Below, piece by piece: positions 55,845 to 64,000 of a stretch of DNA of 64,000 bases. The translations under genes and the position numbers were made by a program. Under the pieces are notes generated by a model. The model saw only the letters and a program-made list of their open reading frames with translations. It had not been told where the DNA came from and made no database searches. The stretch comes from CAXBOO01 sp963977425. GTDB taxonomy: Bacteria > Bacteroidota > Bacteroidia > Flavobacteriales_D > Luteibaculaceae. Within the stretch, counting starts at the first letter, position 1; each line of letters starts with the position of its first letter. The stretch lies in the NCBI GenBank assembly GCA_963977425.1, contig CAXBOO010000002.1, positions 452,546 to 516,545 on the forward strand, read 5' to 3'.

Positions 55845-55935
55845 GCCTGTTAGTTTCCTTTTCTGACACTTTTTAAGCTTTTATACGGTTGGCATTGAAT
55901 TCGCTCTAAGCCGAGCAAAACAAACTAATCAACCT

Positions 55936-56211
55936 ATGTCAGTAAATATAAAACCGTTGGCAGATAGAGTTCTTATTGAACCCGCTGCAGCTGAAGAAAA
56001 AACAGCAGGAGGAATTTTCATTCCTGATACCGCTAAAGAAAAACCGCAACGCGGAACCATCGTAGCCGTTGGAAACGGAACAAAAGACGAGCCAATGACT
56101 GTAAAAGTTGGCGACACTGTATTGTACGGAAAGTACGCTGGCACTGAGCTACAATACGAAGGTGCAGACTACCTTATCATGAAAGAGTCTGACATTTACG
56201 CAATCATTTAA
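55936..56211 (+). CDS. groES: Co-chaperonin GroES
   Basis: A 91-residue heptameric cap of the GroEL folding cage. It has the classic start (IKPLADRVLIEPAAAEEKTAGGIFIPDTAKEKPQRG, in part), the GIFIPDTA mobile loop that contacts GroEL, VVAVGNG-like IVAVGNG, and a terminal ESDIYAII. The spacing to groEL is 25 bases. The upstream DNA does not show a CIRCE repeat, so HrcA control is not supported. Confidence 0.97.
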   Translation: MSVNIKPLADRVLIEPAAAEEKTAGGIFIPDTAKEKPQRGTIVAVGNGTKDEPMTVKVGDTVLYGKYAGTELQYEGADYLIMKESDIYAII

Positions 56212-56236
56212 TCATTACACTAAAACACTTTAAATC

Positions 56237-57880
56237 ATGGCAAAAAAAGAAATCACATTTGGTCTAGACTCTAGAGACGGACTAAAAAGAGGTGTAGACG
56301 CTTTGGCTAACGCCGTAAAAGTAACTTTAGGACCAAAAGGTAGAAATGTTGTTATCGACAAAAAATTTGGCGCACCAGTTGTAACCAAAGATGGTGTATC
56401 GGTAGCGAAAGAAATTGAATTGAGCAACCCTATTGAAAACATGGGTGCACAAATGGTTAAAGAAGTAGCTTCTAGAACTGCTGACGTAGCCGGTGACGGT
56501 ACTACAACAGCTACTGTATTAGCGCAAGCAATCATCAACACAGGACTTAAAAACGTTGCTGCAGGTGCCAATCCGATGGACCTTAAGCGAGGTATAGATA
56601 AAGCCGTTACAGCTATTATTGGTGAACTTAAAAATCTTTCTACTGAAGTTGGAAACGACATCAAAAAGATTGAACAAGTTGCTACCATTTCAGCGAATAA
56701 TGACAGCACTATAGGTGGTCTTATCGCACAAGCGATGGAGAAAGTAAACAAAGAAGGTGTTATTACTGTTGAAGAAGCAAAAGGAACTGAAACTACTGTA
56801 GAGATTGTTGAAGGGATGCAATTCGACAGAGGATACTTATCGCCTTACTTTGTTACAGATTCAGAAAAAATGATTTCTGACCTTGAAAACCCTTATATCC
56901 TTATATACGACAAAAAGATTTCAGCAATGAAAGACCTTTTGCCTGTATTGGAAAAAACAGCTCAATCTGGTCGTCCATTATTGATTATTGCTGAAGATGT
57001 TGAAGGTGAAGCATTAGCAACACTTGTTGTAAATAAATTGCGTGGTTCTCTTAAAATAGCAGCTGTTAAAGCTCCTGGATTTGGTGACCGAAGAAAGGCT
57101 ATGTTAGAAGATTTAGCCATTCTTACAGGCGGTACTGTAATCTCAGAAGAAAGAGGTTACAAACTTGAAAATGCAGATCTAGACTTCTTAGGACAGGCTG
57201 AAAAAGTTACCATCGACAAAGACAATACCACTATCGTAAATGGTTCAGGAAACTCAGAAGCTATTCACGCTAGAGTAAACCAAATAAAAGCACAAATTGA
57301 AGGCTCTACGTCTGATTACGACAAAGAAAAGCTTCAAGAGCGCTTGGCCAAATTGGCTGGTGGTGTAGCTGTACTTTACGTAGGAGCTGCAACCGAAGTA
57401 GAAATGAAAGAGAAAAAAGATCGTGTAGACGATGCTCTTTCTGCTACTAGAGCAGCTGTAGAAGAAGGCATTATTCCTGGCGGAGGAACGGCTCTTATTA
57501 GAGTTCAATCTATCTTAAATGATACGCAAGGAGCAAACGATGACGAAACTACTGGTATCGCTATCGTTCGCAGAGCTATTGAAGAGCCTTTGCGTCAAAT
57601 CATTGCCAATGCAGGAGGTGACGAAGGAGCTATCATTGTTCAAAAAATCCGCGAAGGAAAAGGAGCATATGGTTACAATGCACGCACTGAAGTATTCGAA
57701 GATCTTTACGAAGCCGGTGTTATTGATCCAACCAAAGTAACTCGTGTTGCATTAGAAAATGCATCGAGCATTGCTGGTATGTTACTTACTACAGAGTGTG
57801 TAATTTCTGAAATTGAAGAAGACGATCACCACCATATGCCGCAAGGTGGAATGGGTGGAGGCATGCCTGGCATGATGTAA
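56237..57880 (+). CDS. groEL: Chaperonin GroEL
   Basis: A 547-residue ATP-driven folding chaperonin. Motifs seen: VKVTLGPKGRNVVIDKKFG, the ATP site VAGDGTTTATVLAQAI (about residues 85-100), the apical domain with DRGYLSPYF, KAPGFGDRRKAMLED, ARVNQIKAQIE, and LKEKKDR-like MKEKKDRVDDAL. The end is HHHMPQGGMGGGMPGMM, the Gly-Met tail typical of GroEL. Codon use favours the same T-ending codons as other highly expressed genes here. Forms an operon with groES. Confidence 0.98.
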   Translation: MAKKEITFGLDSRDGLKRGVDALANAVKVTLGPKGRNVVIDKKFGAPVVTKDGVSVAKEIELSNPIENMGAQMVKEVASRTADVAGDGTTTATVLAQAIINTGLKNVAAGANPMDLKRGIDKAVTAIIGELKNLSTEVGNDIKKIEQVATISANNDSTIGGLIAQAMEKVNKEGVITVEEAKGTETTVEIVEGMQFDRGYLSPYFVTDSEKMISDLENPYILIYDKKISAMKDLLPVLEKTAQSGRPLLIIAEDVEGEALATLVVNKLRGSLKIAAVKAPGFGDRRKAMLEDLAILTGGTVISEERGYKLENADLDFLGQAEKVTIDKDNTTIVNGSGNSEAIHARVNQIKAQIEGSTSDYDKEKLQERLAKLAGGVAVLYVGAATEVEMKEKKDRVDDALSATRAAVEEGIIPGGGTALIRVQSILNDTQGANDDETTGIAIVRRAIEEPLRQIIANAGGDEGAIIVQKIREGKGAYGYNARTEVFEDLYEAGVIDPTKVTRVALENASSIAGMLLTTECVISEIEEDDHHHMPQGGMGGGMPGMM

Positions 57881-57905
57881 TACTTCAAAACATATCTTAA
57901 TAACA

Positions 57906-57932
57906 GAAACCCTACCCAAAAAGTAGGGTTTC
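57906..57932 (+). terminator. groEL terminator
   Basis: GAAACCCTAC / GTAGGGTTTC form a 10-base stem with a 7-base loop (CCAAAAA) 25 bases after the groEL stop. The following T-run is short (the stem's own TTTC then TTA), so it may be only partly efficient. Confidence 0.65.
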
Positions 57933-58025
57933 TTAGTATAATGCCTTCTCGTCCGTCAAACCCTTCAGTTACCCTAAAAAACGAGCAATCTATCATTGAA
58001 ACACATTGTTTTGCAAAATAATATT

Positions 58026-58075
58026 TAACAAAATTTACGTCTATATCAAAAAAAATAACAAAATTTATAGACGTA
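58026..58075 (+). promoter_or_regulatory. Repeat element in the 5' region of the SusC gene
   Basis: Two exact copies of TAACAAAATTTA (58026-58037 and 58056-58067) lie 30 bases apart, i.e. about three helical turns. A perfect 10-base inverted repeat TACGTCTATA / TATAGACGTA (58036-58045 and 58066-58075) is interlocked with them. It ends 21 bases before the SusC ATG. It may be an operator for a dimeric regulator or a leader hairpin; no function is shown by the sequence alone. Confidence 0.55.
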
Positions 58076-58096
58076 CAAAACGCAAAAATCAAAATA

Positions 58097-60910
58097 ATGA
58101 GACAAAAAAAACATGGATTGCTCCTATTGCTTTGCTTCTTTAGTATTGGCATTTGGGCACAGACTCGAACCATTTCCGGAACGGTTTTGAATGAAGAAGA
58201 TAACAGCCCAATGCCGGGCGTAACTGTCATCAATCAAAACAGTAATACGGGAACCACAACAGACATAGATGGTAAGTACAGTATAAAAGTCGATGAAGTT
58301 GGAACTAAATTAAGTTTCCGTTTCATCGGCTTTTCTACAGTAGAAAAGACCGTTGGTGCCGAAAACACAATCAACGTAGGTATGGGACTAGATGCCTTAA
58401 ATCTTAGTGAAGTGGTGGTAACTGGACAAGGTGTAGGTATCGACAAAAAGCGAATCGCTACAACGGTATCAACCATAACGAGTAAAGAGTTGAAAAGCAT
58501 ACCTGCTACTCAACTTGACCAATTGATTCAATCGAAGCTCCCTAATGCTCAGATCAAGATCTCATCTGGTCAACCAGGTACAGCATCCATAATTCGATCT
58601 AGAGGACCTGTTTCAGCCATAACCAACACTACCCCTATCATTTTCATTGATGGTATTCGTGTTGATAACTTAAACTCAAACCCTTCTTTAGGAATAGCTA
58701 CAGGGGGTGCACAATCATCCGCTATTGCTGATATTCCAATGGAAGATGTAGACCGTATAGAGTACATACCTGGTGGTGCTGCAACAACACTCTATGGAGC
58801 CGATGCGGCAAATGGTGTACTGCAAATTTTCACGAAAAGAGGAAAAGCAGGTAATAACGATGTGAATTTTGAAATCCAAATGGGTGGAATTAAAGGAACA
58901 GCCGATTATTTAAAATACAAAGAGACAGCTGATCTTTACTTCAAACCTGGTTTCATGCAAAACTACCGACTTGGATTTACAGGTGGAGATGCAAAAACAA
59001 ACTATTCATTCTCAGGAAATCTTTATCAAGATGATAGTTTCAATGACTTGAATGAAACCATTAGAAGAAACATGAGAACATCTCTTTCTACTCAGGTAAA
59101 TGAAAAGCTTAGATATTCAACATCTTTTGCTCTTTCTAACCTAGAGTTCACTAGAGATTACAATGCCAATACAAGTTTTGCTCGATTCGGTAATTTAGAA
59201 GGTGGTAGTTATGGAGACCTAAGTACTCTTACTGCTGGCGCATTAGATACACTTAAAGAAGATCTAGCGAATCAAGGAAAGGAAACAGATCTATCTGAAG
59301 AAGTTACTCGTTTCTCTTTTTCAAATAATTTCAAATACAATATTTCTAAAAACCTTGTAGCCGTTGCAGATATAGGTGTTGATAGTAGAAACTCTGTTCA
59401 AAGAGAACACGCAAGCAACGCCATGTTGATTAGCAAAGGTTCTATCGCACCAGGAACTACTGATCAAGGTGAAATAACCATATCAGAAAGAAACTTCACC
59501 GTTATCTCTGGAAACTTCAACTTACAGCACAATTATGAAAAAGATGATTTCTCTTTCATCACAACAGTTGGGGCTCAAATCTTTAGAGAAAATGATGTTC
59601 AAAGACGAATCTTAGCTAACAGTGTAGTTGACGGATCTGTTTCAATAAACAACTCTTCTTCGCAAAAAGCTACTGACTTTTTTAGAGTTGTAACTTCTTC
59701 TGGTATTTATGTAGCTGAAAACTTTGGTTTCAAGGACAAATTATTCCTTGACTTAGGTTTACGTTTTGATGGCAACTCAGCCTTCGGTGACGAAGTAGGA
59801 CTTGTTGCTCTACCAAAAATTGGGGTAGCTTACATTTTGTCTGACGCACCATTCTTTGCTGACAATGTTCCAACAAACATCATCAGCGCTGTTAAATTAA
59901 GAGCTAACTACGGACAGTCTTCTATCTTTCCTAAGCCGTTTGCCAACGATTTAACTTTTGAAGGACCTTCTTACCTAAATGAATTATCGTACGCTTTCAA
60001 CAATCCAGGAAATCCTGAATTAACTTCAGAAATTGCAACGACCTATGAAATTGGTGCTGATCTTTCTGTATTCAAAAGCAAAGTGAATTTGGGAGTTACA
60101 TACTACAACACAACTACAGACGGAGCTCTTTTCACTCCTCCTGCAAACCCATCGAGCGGACAAAACTCACAAATGGCCAACGTAGGGGTGATTAAAAACT
60201 CAGGGGTAGAATTATCTGCTCAAGTAAGTGTATTATCTAATAAAGACCACGACGTTACTTTTGGTGTTAGTTATAACTACAACGACAACTCAGTAGAAAG
60301 TACTGGTGGAGCGCCAGAATTTTCAGTTGGTGGATTCTCTTTCCTAGGTTCATTTGTAAAAGAAGGTATGCCGTTAGGATATCTAAGAGGAAACAGAACT
60401 ACTGTTGATGCTCAAGGAAATCCTTTGGTTGAAAACCAAGCATTTTTAGGTACTACTTTCAGTCCAAGTTTTGGTTCATTTAATGTAAGCTACACTTACA
60501 AGAAAAAATTCAGCTTATTCATCAATGGAGATTACCAATGGGGTGGTCAAGGTGTAGCTGTTGATGATGTACTTAGATACTTTGGTGGCGTAAATGACGA
60601 GGGAAGAATTCCTACCGAATTGGAAAACGAATCATTTTTTGATTTAGCAAGTTACTGGGTTGAAGACACTAAATACTTAAAAATCAGAAACATTAGTACT
60701 AGTTACAAACTAGGAAATGTATATGGTTTCAAAAACGCAAGTATTGGGTTTAGTGTTTTAAATGCCTTCAACTTTGTTAGTGCAAGCTTCGACCCAGATG
60801 TATCTGGAGCAGGTATTGCAACTCAAGCCGGTTTCGCAGGTGGTGGATTCGGATTTGGAACAGAGTCAGCACCACGCATGTTTGTAGGAACCATCAAATT
60901 CAGCCTTTAA
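58097..60910 (+). CDS. SusC/RagA-family TonB-linked outer-membrane transporter
   Basis: 937 residues with a signal peptide (to about residue 22, IGIWAQ), a CarbD regulatory domain (RTISGTVLNEEDNSPMPGVTV; TDIDGKYSIKV), then the SusC-type plug with LNLSEVVVTGQG, LIQSKLPNAQI and TPIIFIDGIRVDN, and a 22-strand barrel ending PRMFVGTIKFSL. With SusD it forms a lidded transporter for large nutrients (glycans, peptides). The substrate cannot be read from sequence. The SusD partner follows after 13 bases. It is shorter than many SusC proteins (about 1000 residues) but appears intact. Confidence 0.93.
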   Translation: MRQKKHGLLLLLCFFSIGIWAQTRTISGTVLNEEDNSPMPGVTVINQNSNTGTTTDIDGKYSIKVDEVGTKLSFRFIGFSTVEKTVGAENTINVGMGLDALNLSEVVVTGQGVGIDKKRIATTVSTITSKELKSIPATQLDQLIQSKLPNAQIKISSGQPGTASIIRSRGPVSAITNTTPIIFIDGIRVDNLNSNPSLGIATGGAQSSAIADIPMEDVDRIEYIPGGAATTLYGADAANGVLQIFTKRGKAGNNDVNFEIQMGGIKGTADYLKYKETADLYFKPGFMQNYRLGFTGGDAKTNYSFSGNLYQDDSFNDLNETIRRNMRTSLSTQVNEKLRYSTSFALSNLEFTRDYNANTSFARFGNLEGGSYGDLSTLTAGALDTLKEDLANQGKETDLSEEVTRFSFSNNFKYNISKNLVAVADIGVDSRNSVQREHASNAMLISKGSIAPGTTDQGEITISERNFTVISGNFNLQHNYEKDDFSFITTVGAQIFRENDVQRRILANSVVDGSVSINNSSSQKATDFFRVVTSSGIYVAENFGFKDKLFLDLGLRFDGNSAFGDEVGLVALPKIGVAYILSDAPFFADNVPTNIISAVKLRANYGQSSIFPKPFANDLTFEGPSYLNELSYAFNNPGNPELTSEIATTYEIGADLSVFKSKVNLGVTYYNTTTDGALFTPPANPSSGQNSQMANVGVIKNSGVELSAQVSVLSNKDHDVTFGVSYNYNDNSVESTGGAPEFSVGGFSFLGSFVKEGMPLGYLRGNRTTVDAQGNPLVENQAFLGTTFSPSFGSFNVSYTYKKKFSLFINGDYQWGGQGVAVDDVLRYFGGVNDEGRIPTELENESFFDLASYWVEDTKYLKIRNISTSYKLGNVYGFKNASIGFSVLNAFNFVSASFDPDVSGAGIATQAGFAGGGFGFGTESAPRMFVGTIKFSL

Positions 60911-60923
60911 AACCGCATTTATC

Positions 60924-62351
60924 ATGAAAAACAAAATAATTATATCCGTATTAGCACTGGGCTTATGGGCCTGTGAAACTGTTGATCCTTTTGAAGTTGT
61001 TAATCCAAATCTATCTTCAGAAAGCATCATCGGACAAACCAACTCAGCCAACACCTGGCTTAAAGGTACAGAACGCCAAAGCGCAATAGCATTCAATGGC
61101 TTTCTAACTATTTCCGAAATAGCTTCGGACAATTACCAAAACACCAATACTTTTTTCAATCAATTTCTAGATGGACTTGATATTCGTTCAGTAGACCCAT
61201 CAATGAATATTGCCTTTAAAGGAATTTCAAGATTGAGAGAAACAGCAAAATTTGGTTTAGAGAAAATTGGTCCAAATGATCCTGCATATTCCGATGCAAC
61301 CAAAAGTGAATTTCACTTCTACTTAGGTTTATCGTATATGTTAACGGGAGAATATTTTGAAGGTTCGCCTATCGAAGCTGCAGGCCCTGCAGTTGGTGCT
61401 GCCGATCAAATGCAATTGGCTATTGACAATTTCACCGAGGCCATAAATGCTGACGGATCTAACACCAAAGCACTTGCAGCTCGCGCTAGAGCTTACTATA
61501 ACTTAGGCGATAGAACCAATGCGACAGCTGATGCTGCTGCAGTTATCAATACCGATCCTAATTTCTTGTTCTCTATTAGTTTCGACCCTGTTAATTCAAC
61601 TGGAAATAACAACGGACTTACTTATACTAAAAACGAACTCCAATTAGCGCTTCAAGAAAGAGGTTCTTTTGATGATTTACAACCATTGCCAAGGTTAGAT
61701 TTTGCTGATCCAAAAATGTACACCATTAACTCTAGCACAGACTCTGATGTGCCTGTACTTAAAGTTGAAGAAATGCATTTAATTCTTGCTGAAGCCAATA
61801 GTGCCGCAGGACTCGATGTATTAGCTCAACAAAACTTAAGAGATTGTAAAACAGCAATCGCAAGCAGACCAATTGTAACCTTAGACGAAACCGCAGAAGA
61901 TCGTTCTGAAAGAAATCCAGGTACAAGACCCGATACAGCTGCTGTAGTAGTTGATGGAAGAAGTGGTTTAGTTAAAAATAGAGACGCCAACACAACTGTA
62001 CACACCATTAGTGTAACGTCAATAAGCGATGCGATGATAGGTGTTGCTACAGGTGATGATTTATTAGAGCTAATCTATTTGATGCGTCAAGAAGTGTTCA
62101 TAGCTGAAGGCCGTAGAATAATAGATATGGGAGTTACTTTCGTAATGCACGAAAATGAATTATTGCAAAACGGCAACCTAACAGGTTCAAGTTTGGGCAA
62201 TCCCAACACACCACCTTTTATTAGCGCTGTTGCCGATCAATTGGATGAATTCACTTACGATCCGGTTGCACTTACAGCTAGTACTACCATCGATGTTAAC
62301 AGCATAATTGTTGCAAATAAAACATCCGATTTTGTTTGTCCATTCCACTAA
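60924..62351 (+). CDS. SusD/RagB-family nutrient-binding lipoprotein
   Basis: 475 residues with a lipobox LGLWACETVDP (Cys at about residue 16). The chain shows the SusD helical pattern: an N-terminal NPNLSSESIIGQTNSANTWL, TPR-like helices (FHFYLGLSYMLTGEYFEG, QLAIDNFTEAINADGSNTKALAARARAYYNLGD in part), EEMHLILAEANSAAG and a final LLELIYLMRQEVFIAEGRRIIDMG. It would act as the lid on the SusC barrel at the cell surface. It ends with a strong terminator. No glycoside hydrolase, sulfatase or peptidase genes lie within the window to suggest the substrate. Confidence 0.9.
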   Translation: MKNKIIISVLALGLWACETVDPFEVVNPNLSSESIIGQTNSANTWLKGTERQSAIAFNGFLTISEIASDNYQNTNTFFNQFLDGLDIRSVDPSMNIAFKGISRLRETAKFGLEKIGPNDPAYSDATKSEFHFYLGLSYMLTGEYFEGSPIEAAGPAVGAADQMQLAIDNFTEAINADGSNTKALAARARAYYNLGDRTNATADAAAVINTDPNFLFSISFDPVNSTGNNNGLTYTKNELQLALQERGSFDDLQPLPRLDFADPKMYTINSSTDSDVPVLKVEEMHLILAEANSAAGLDVLAQQNLRDCKTAIASRPIVTLDETAEDRSERNPGTRPDTAAVVVDGRSGLVKNRDANTTVHTISVTSISDAMIGVATGDDLLELIYLMRQEVFIAEGRRIIDMGVTFVMHENELLQNGNLTGSSLGNPNTPPFISAVADQLDEFTYDPVALTASTTIDVNSIIVANKTSDFVCPFH

Positions 62352-62372
62352 CAGGAATTGAAATCAATAATT

Positions 62373-62400
62373 AAAAACCGCCCTAGTGGCGGTTTTTTTT
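62373..62400 (+). terminator. SusD terminator
   Basis: AAAAACCGCC / GGCGGTTTTT, a 10-base stem with a CTAGT loop, followed by a run of T residues (62393-62400), 22 bases past the SusD stop codon. Confidence 0.92.
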
Positions 62401-62532
62401 GCTTATAATTTATTTGTAGCAATAGAAATAATCAAGTAAAGTCCAACAACAGCCTAATCAACAATTACAATTAAATGAAATACAATCGCGATTTATGTGT
62501 AGTATTTGATAACTTGTCGAAAATAATATTTT

Positions 62533-64000
62533 ATGAAACATCTACATACGATTATATTTATAGGGTTATCCTTTGTTTTATGCGAAGTCATTTCCGCACA
62601 ATCTATCACTACAGAACACAACAATTTATCTGTAGCGACTAGCCCTAATGGTGTTCTCTTTCACCAAACAGAAACAACCACTGCAGGATTGAGACACACT
62701 ACCGAAAATACTGGATTAATTTTCGCTTCAGGTTTGTGGCTTACAGCAGTTAAATCGACAGGTCAATTGGCCACTTCTACCGCTACTTATAAATCTGATT
62801 TTTCCCCAGGCACAACTAATTGGGACTCTAGAGATAGTCTATCCACAATGACAACCATCACGAGCAATGCGATTGATAGCCATAAAGAAGATTACAGCAA
62901 TTTTGGATACATAGTTCCAAAAACCATTCGAGATTGGCCTACACATATCACCAATAACGATGGATCAATAACACATGCGGCACCTTTTACTGACTTAAAT
63001 AATAACGAATTATATGAGCCTGAATTAGGAGAGTATCCTGACATAATTGGAAATACATTCACATACATCATTTTAAACGATACCCGAGGAACAAGATTTG
63101 ATTCTGAAGGCGAACCAATTGGAGTAGATGTTTATATCAGCGTTTTTTCTTGGAATATACCAACAGACGATGCTATTAGCAATACCGTTTATGCTAATTT
63201 CAAAATTATAAATACTAGCACTTCCACCTATAACAATATAAATAAAGGGTTGTTTCTAGATTTCGATTTAGGGAATTCTAATGATGATTATGTTGCTACA
63301 GATAGCACCAATAATTTTGTTTACACCTATAATGGTGATAATGACGACGATGTTACAGGAGGGCCATCAAAAGGATTTGGCTTAAACCCTCCTACTTTTG
63401 GGGCACAAGTTATATGTGGTAACCTTAGTTCTTCATTCTATTATAATATAGGAGGTGGGCCAACAGGTGATGTCTACACTCCTAACGATTATCATAATTA
63501 CTTAAACAGCATATGGAAGGATGGAACTCCTTTAATTGCTAATGGAGATGGTTTTCATACACAAGGTGCTGCAACAAAGTATTTTTTCAATGGCGACCCC
63601 GTAACTGGAACAGGCTGGACCGAAGCTAGCGCAGGAAACCCACCGAACGACAGAAGAATGCTACTAGGCACCTCGGAAGGAATCGAATTCAAACCAGGCG
63701 ACGTACAAAATTTCACTGTAGCTTTCAGCTACGCAAGAGACAATGCAAAAAACAACGTCGAGAATATTACCACCCTTCGCAACACCGTTGGAAGCATAGG
63801 GCGATTTTTAGATTCTGAAAAAAGTTCTATGTCAAATTACTGGAGCGATAACTTCAGTTGCCAACTGGTAGGAGTAGACGAAAATATTTCCAAATCCGTT
63901 TCCATTCACCCTAACCCAACAACCGATTTCTTGAACATAGAAAACACCAAAGAGTATGTTTCCTTCAAAATACTCTCCATCGACGGTAAAACTCTTACCG
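62533..64000 (+). CDS. T9SS-secreted protein, truncated by window edge
   Basis: The frame opens with ATG 62533 and stays open to the last base (489 codons). It has a signal peptide (MKHLHTIIFIGLSFVLCEVISAQ). The mature chain is beta-rich with many Asn, Thr and Asp; no catalytic motif is recognised, but segments such as GLIFASGLWLTAVK, VDVYISVFSWN and FKPGDVQNFTVAFSYARDN resemble a family of large T9SS cargo proteins of unknown role. At the right edge a type-A sorting domain begins (VSIHPNPTTDFLNIE, then KILSIDGKTLT), so only about 40-50 residues are missing. Confidence 0.8.
   Translation, partial: MKHLHTIIFIGLSFVLCEVISAQSITTEHNNLSVATSPNGVLFHQTETTTAGLRHTTENTGLIFASGLWLTAVKSTGQLATSTATYKSDFSPGTTNWDSRDSLSTMTTITSNAIDSHKEDYSNFGYIVPKTIRDWPTHITNNDGSITHAAPFTDLNNNELYEPELGEYPDIIGNTFTYIILNDTRGTRFDSEGEPIGVDVYISVFSWNIPTDDAISNTVYANFKIINTSTSTYNNINKGLFLDFDLGNSNDDYVATDSTNNFVYTYNGDNDDDVTGGPSKGFGLNPPTFGAQVICGNLSSSFYYNIGGGPTGDVYTPNDYHNYLNSIWKDGTPLIANGDGFHTQGAATKYFFNGDPVTGTGWTEASAGNPPNDRRMLLGTSEGIEFKPGDVQNFTVAFSYARDNAKNNVENITTLRNTVGSIGRFLDSEKSSMSNYWSDNFSCQLVGVDENISKSVSIHPNPTTDFLNIENTKEYVSFKILSIDGKTLT

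Noticed and set aside
56230..56751. 173-codon open frame on the minus strand
   Set aside because: It is fully antisense to groEL, whose protein is certain; the composition reflects the shadow of groEL codons.
57941..58021. 26-codon ATG frame between groEL and susC
   Set aside because: No lipobox, signal peptide, coupling or similarity; chance frame in a leader.
1..64000. tRNA, rRNA, CRISPR, IS, integron or prophage elements
   Set aside because: Looked for transposase-like frames, regularly spaced repeats and tRNA cloverleaf patterns in the gaps; the gaps are short and none was found.

Overview
The window comes from an AT-rich genome of the phylum Bacteroidota, most likely order Flavobacteriales (family not resolved). 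Evidence: a complete gldK-gldL-gldM-gldN type IX secretion (T9SS) and gliding core, secreted proteins with T9SS C-terminal sorting domains, a SusC/SusD pair, PorP/SprF and DUF5686 outer-membrane proteins, a kynurenine-pathway gene pair, and TAnnTTTG-type -7 promoter elements in place of sigma70 -10 boxes. Genes are tightly packed, with many 1-4 base start/stop overlaps. I see no tRNA, rRNA, CRISPR array, insertion sequence, integrase or prophage gene. This is ordinary chromosome.

Layout. 1-9000: a DsbD-family fragment, a VOC protein, a queuosine-precursor transporter, a small conserved protein, tilS, a pabB-like gene, hemH, lpd and lnt. 9000-15440: pssA and purS on the plus strand, then an envelope operon on the minus strand (kdsD, tatC, a DUF5686 protein, lptB, a secreted unknown). 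15500-23800: recQ, a lipoprotein, and an operon of a large TolB-like/barrel protein, a half-size TSUP transporter and an M20 amidohydrolase, then an MBL-fold hydrolase. 23790-32400: an outer-membrane barrel with kmo and kynU, hemL, a UbiA-like membrane protein and gcvP. 32400-37060: two tandem paralogous T9SS cargo genes, each with a long leader and its own terminator.

37055-41700: mlaF and mlaE, then on the plus strand a 50-residue lipoprotein (GTG start), an aminotransferase and a GDP-mannose pyrophosphorylase, linked by 4-base overlaps, then a barrel protein. 41700-51200: the minus-strand run topA, degenerate arginase-fold protein, porP/sprF, gldK, gldL, gldM, gldN, closed by a terminator. 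51300-55850: the plus-strand run miaB, sigma54 activator, lptE, Lys-rich TPR protein, secG. 55900-57930: groES-groEL. 58000-62400: a SusC/SusD pair behind an unusual repeat element. 62533 to the end: another T9SS cargo gene cut by the window edge.

Much of the window builds the cell envelope. lnt, lptB, lptE, mlaE/F, kdsD, tatC and secG handle lipoproteins, LPS, phospholipids and protein export, and the Gld proteins move CTD-tagged proteins such as those at 32689, 34986 and 62533 to the surface. No wholly new system could be proven. The items most worth a second look are the TolB-like/Omp85-like fusion, the metal-ligand-less arginase-fold protein inside the T9SS locus, the sensor-less sigma54 activator coupled to lptE/secG, the unlisted mini-lipoprotein, and the repeat element before susC.
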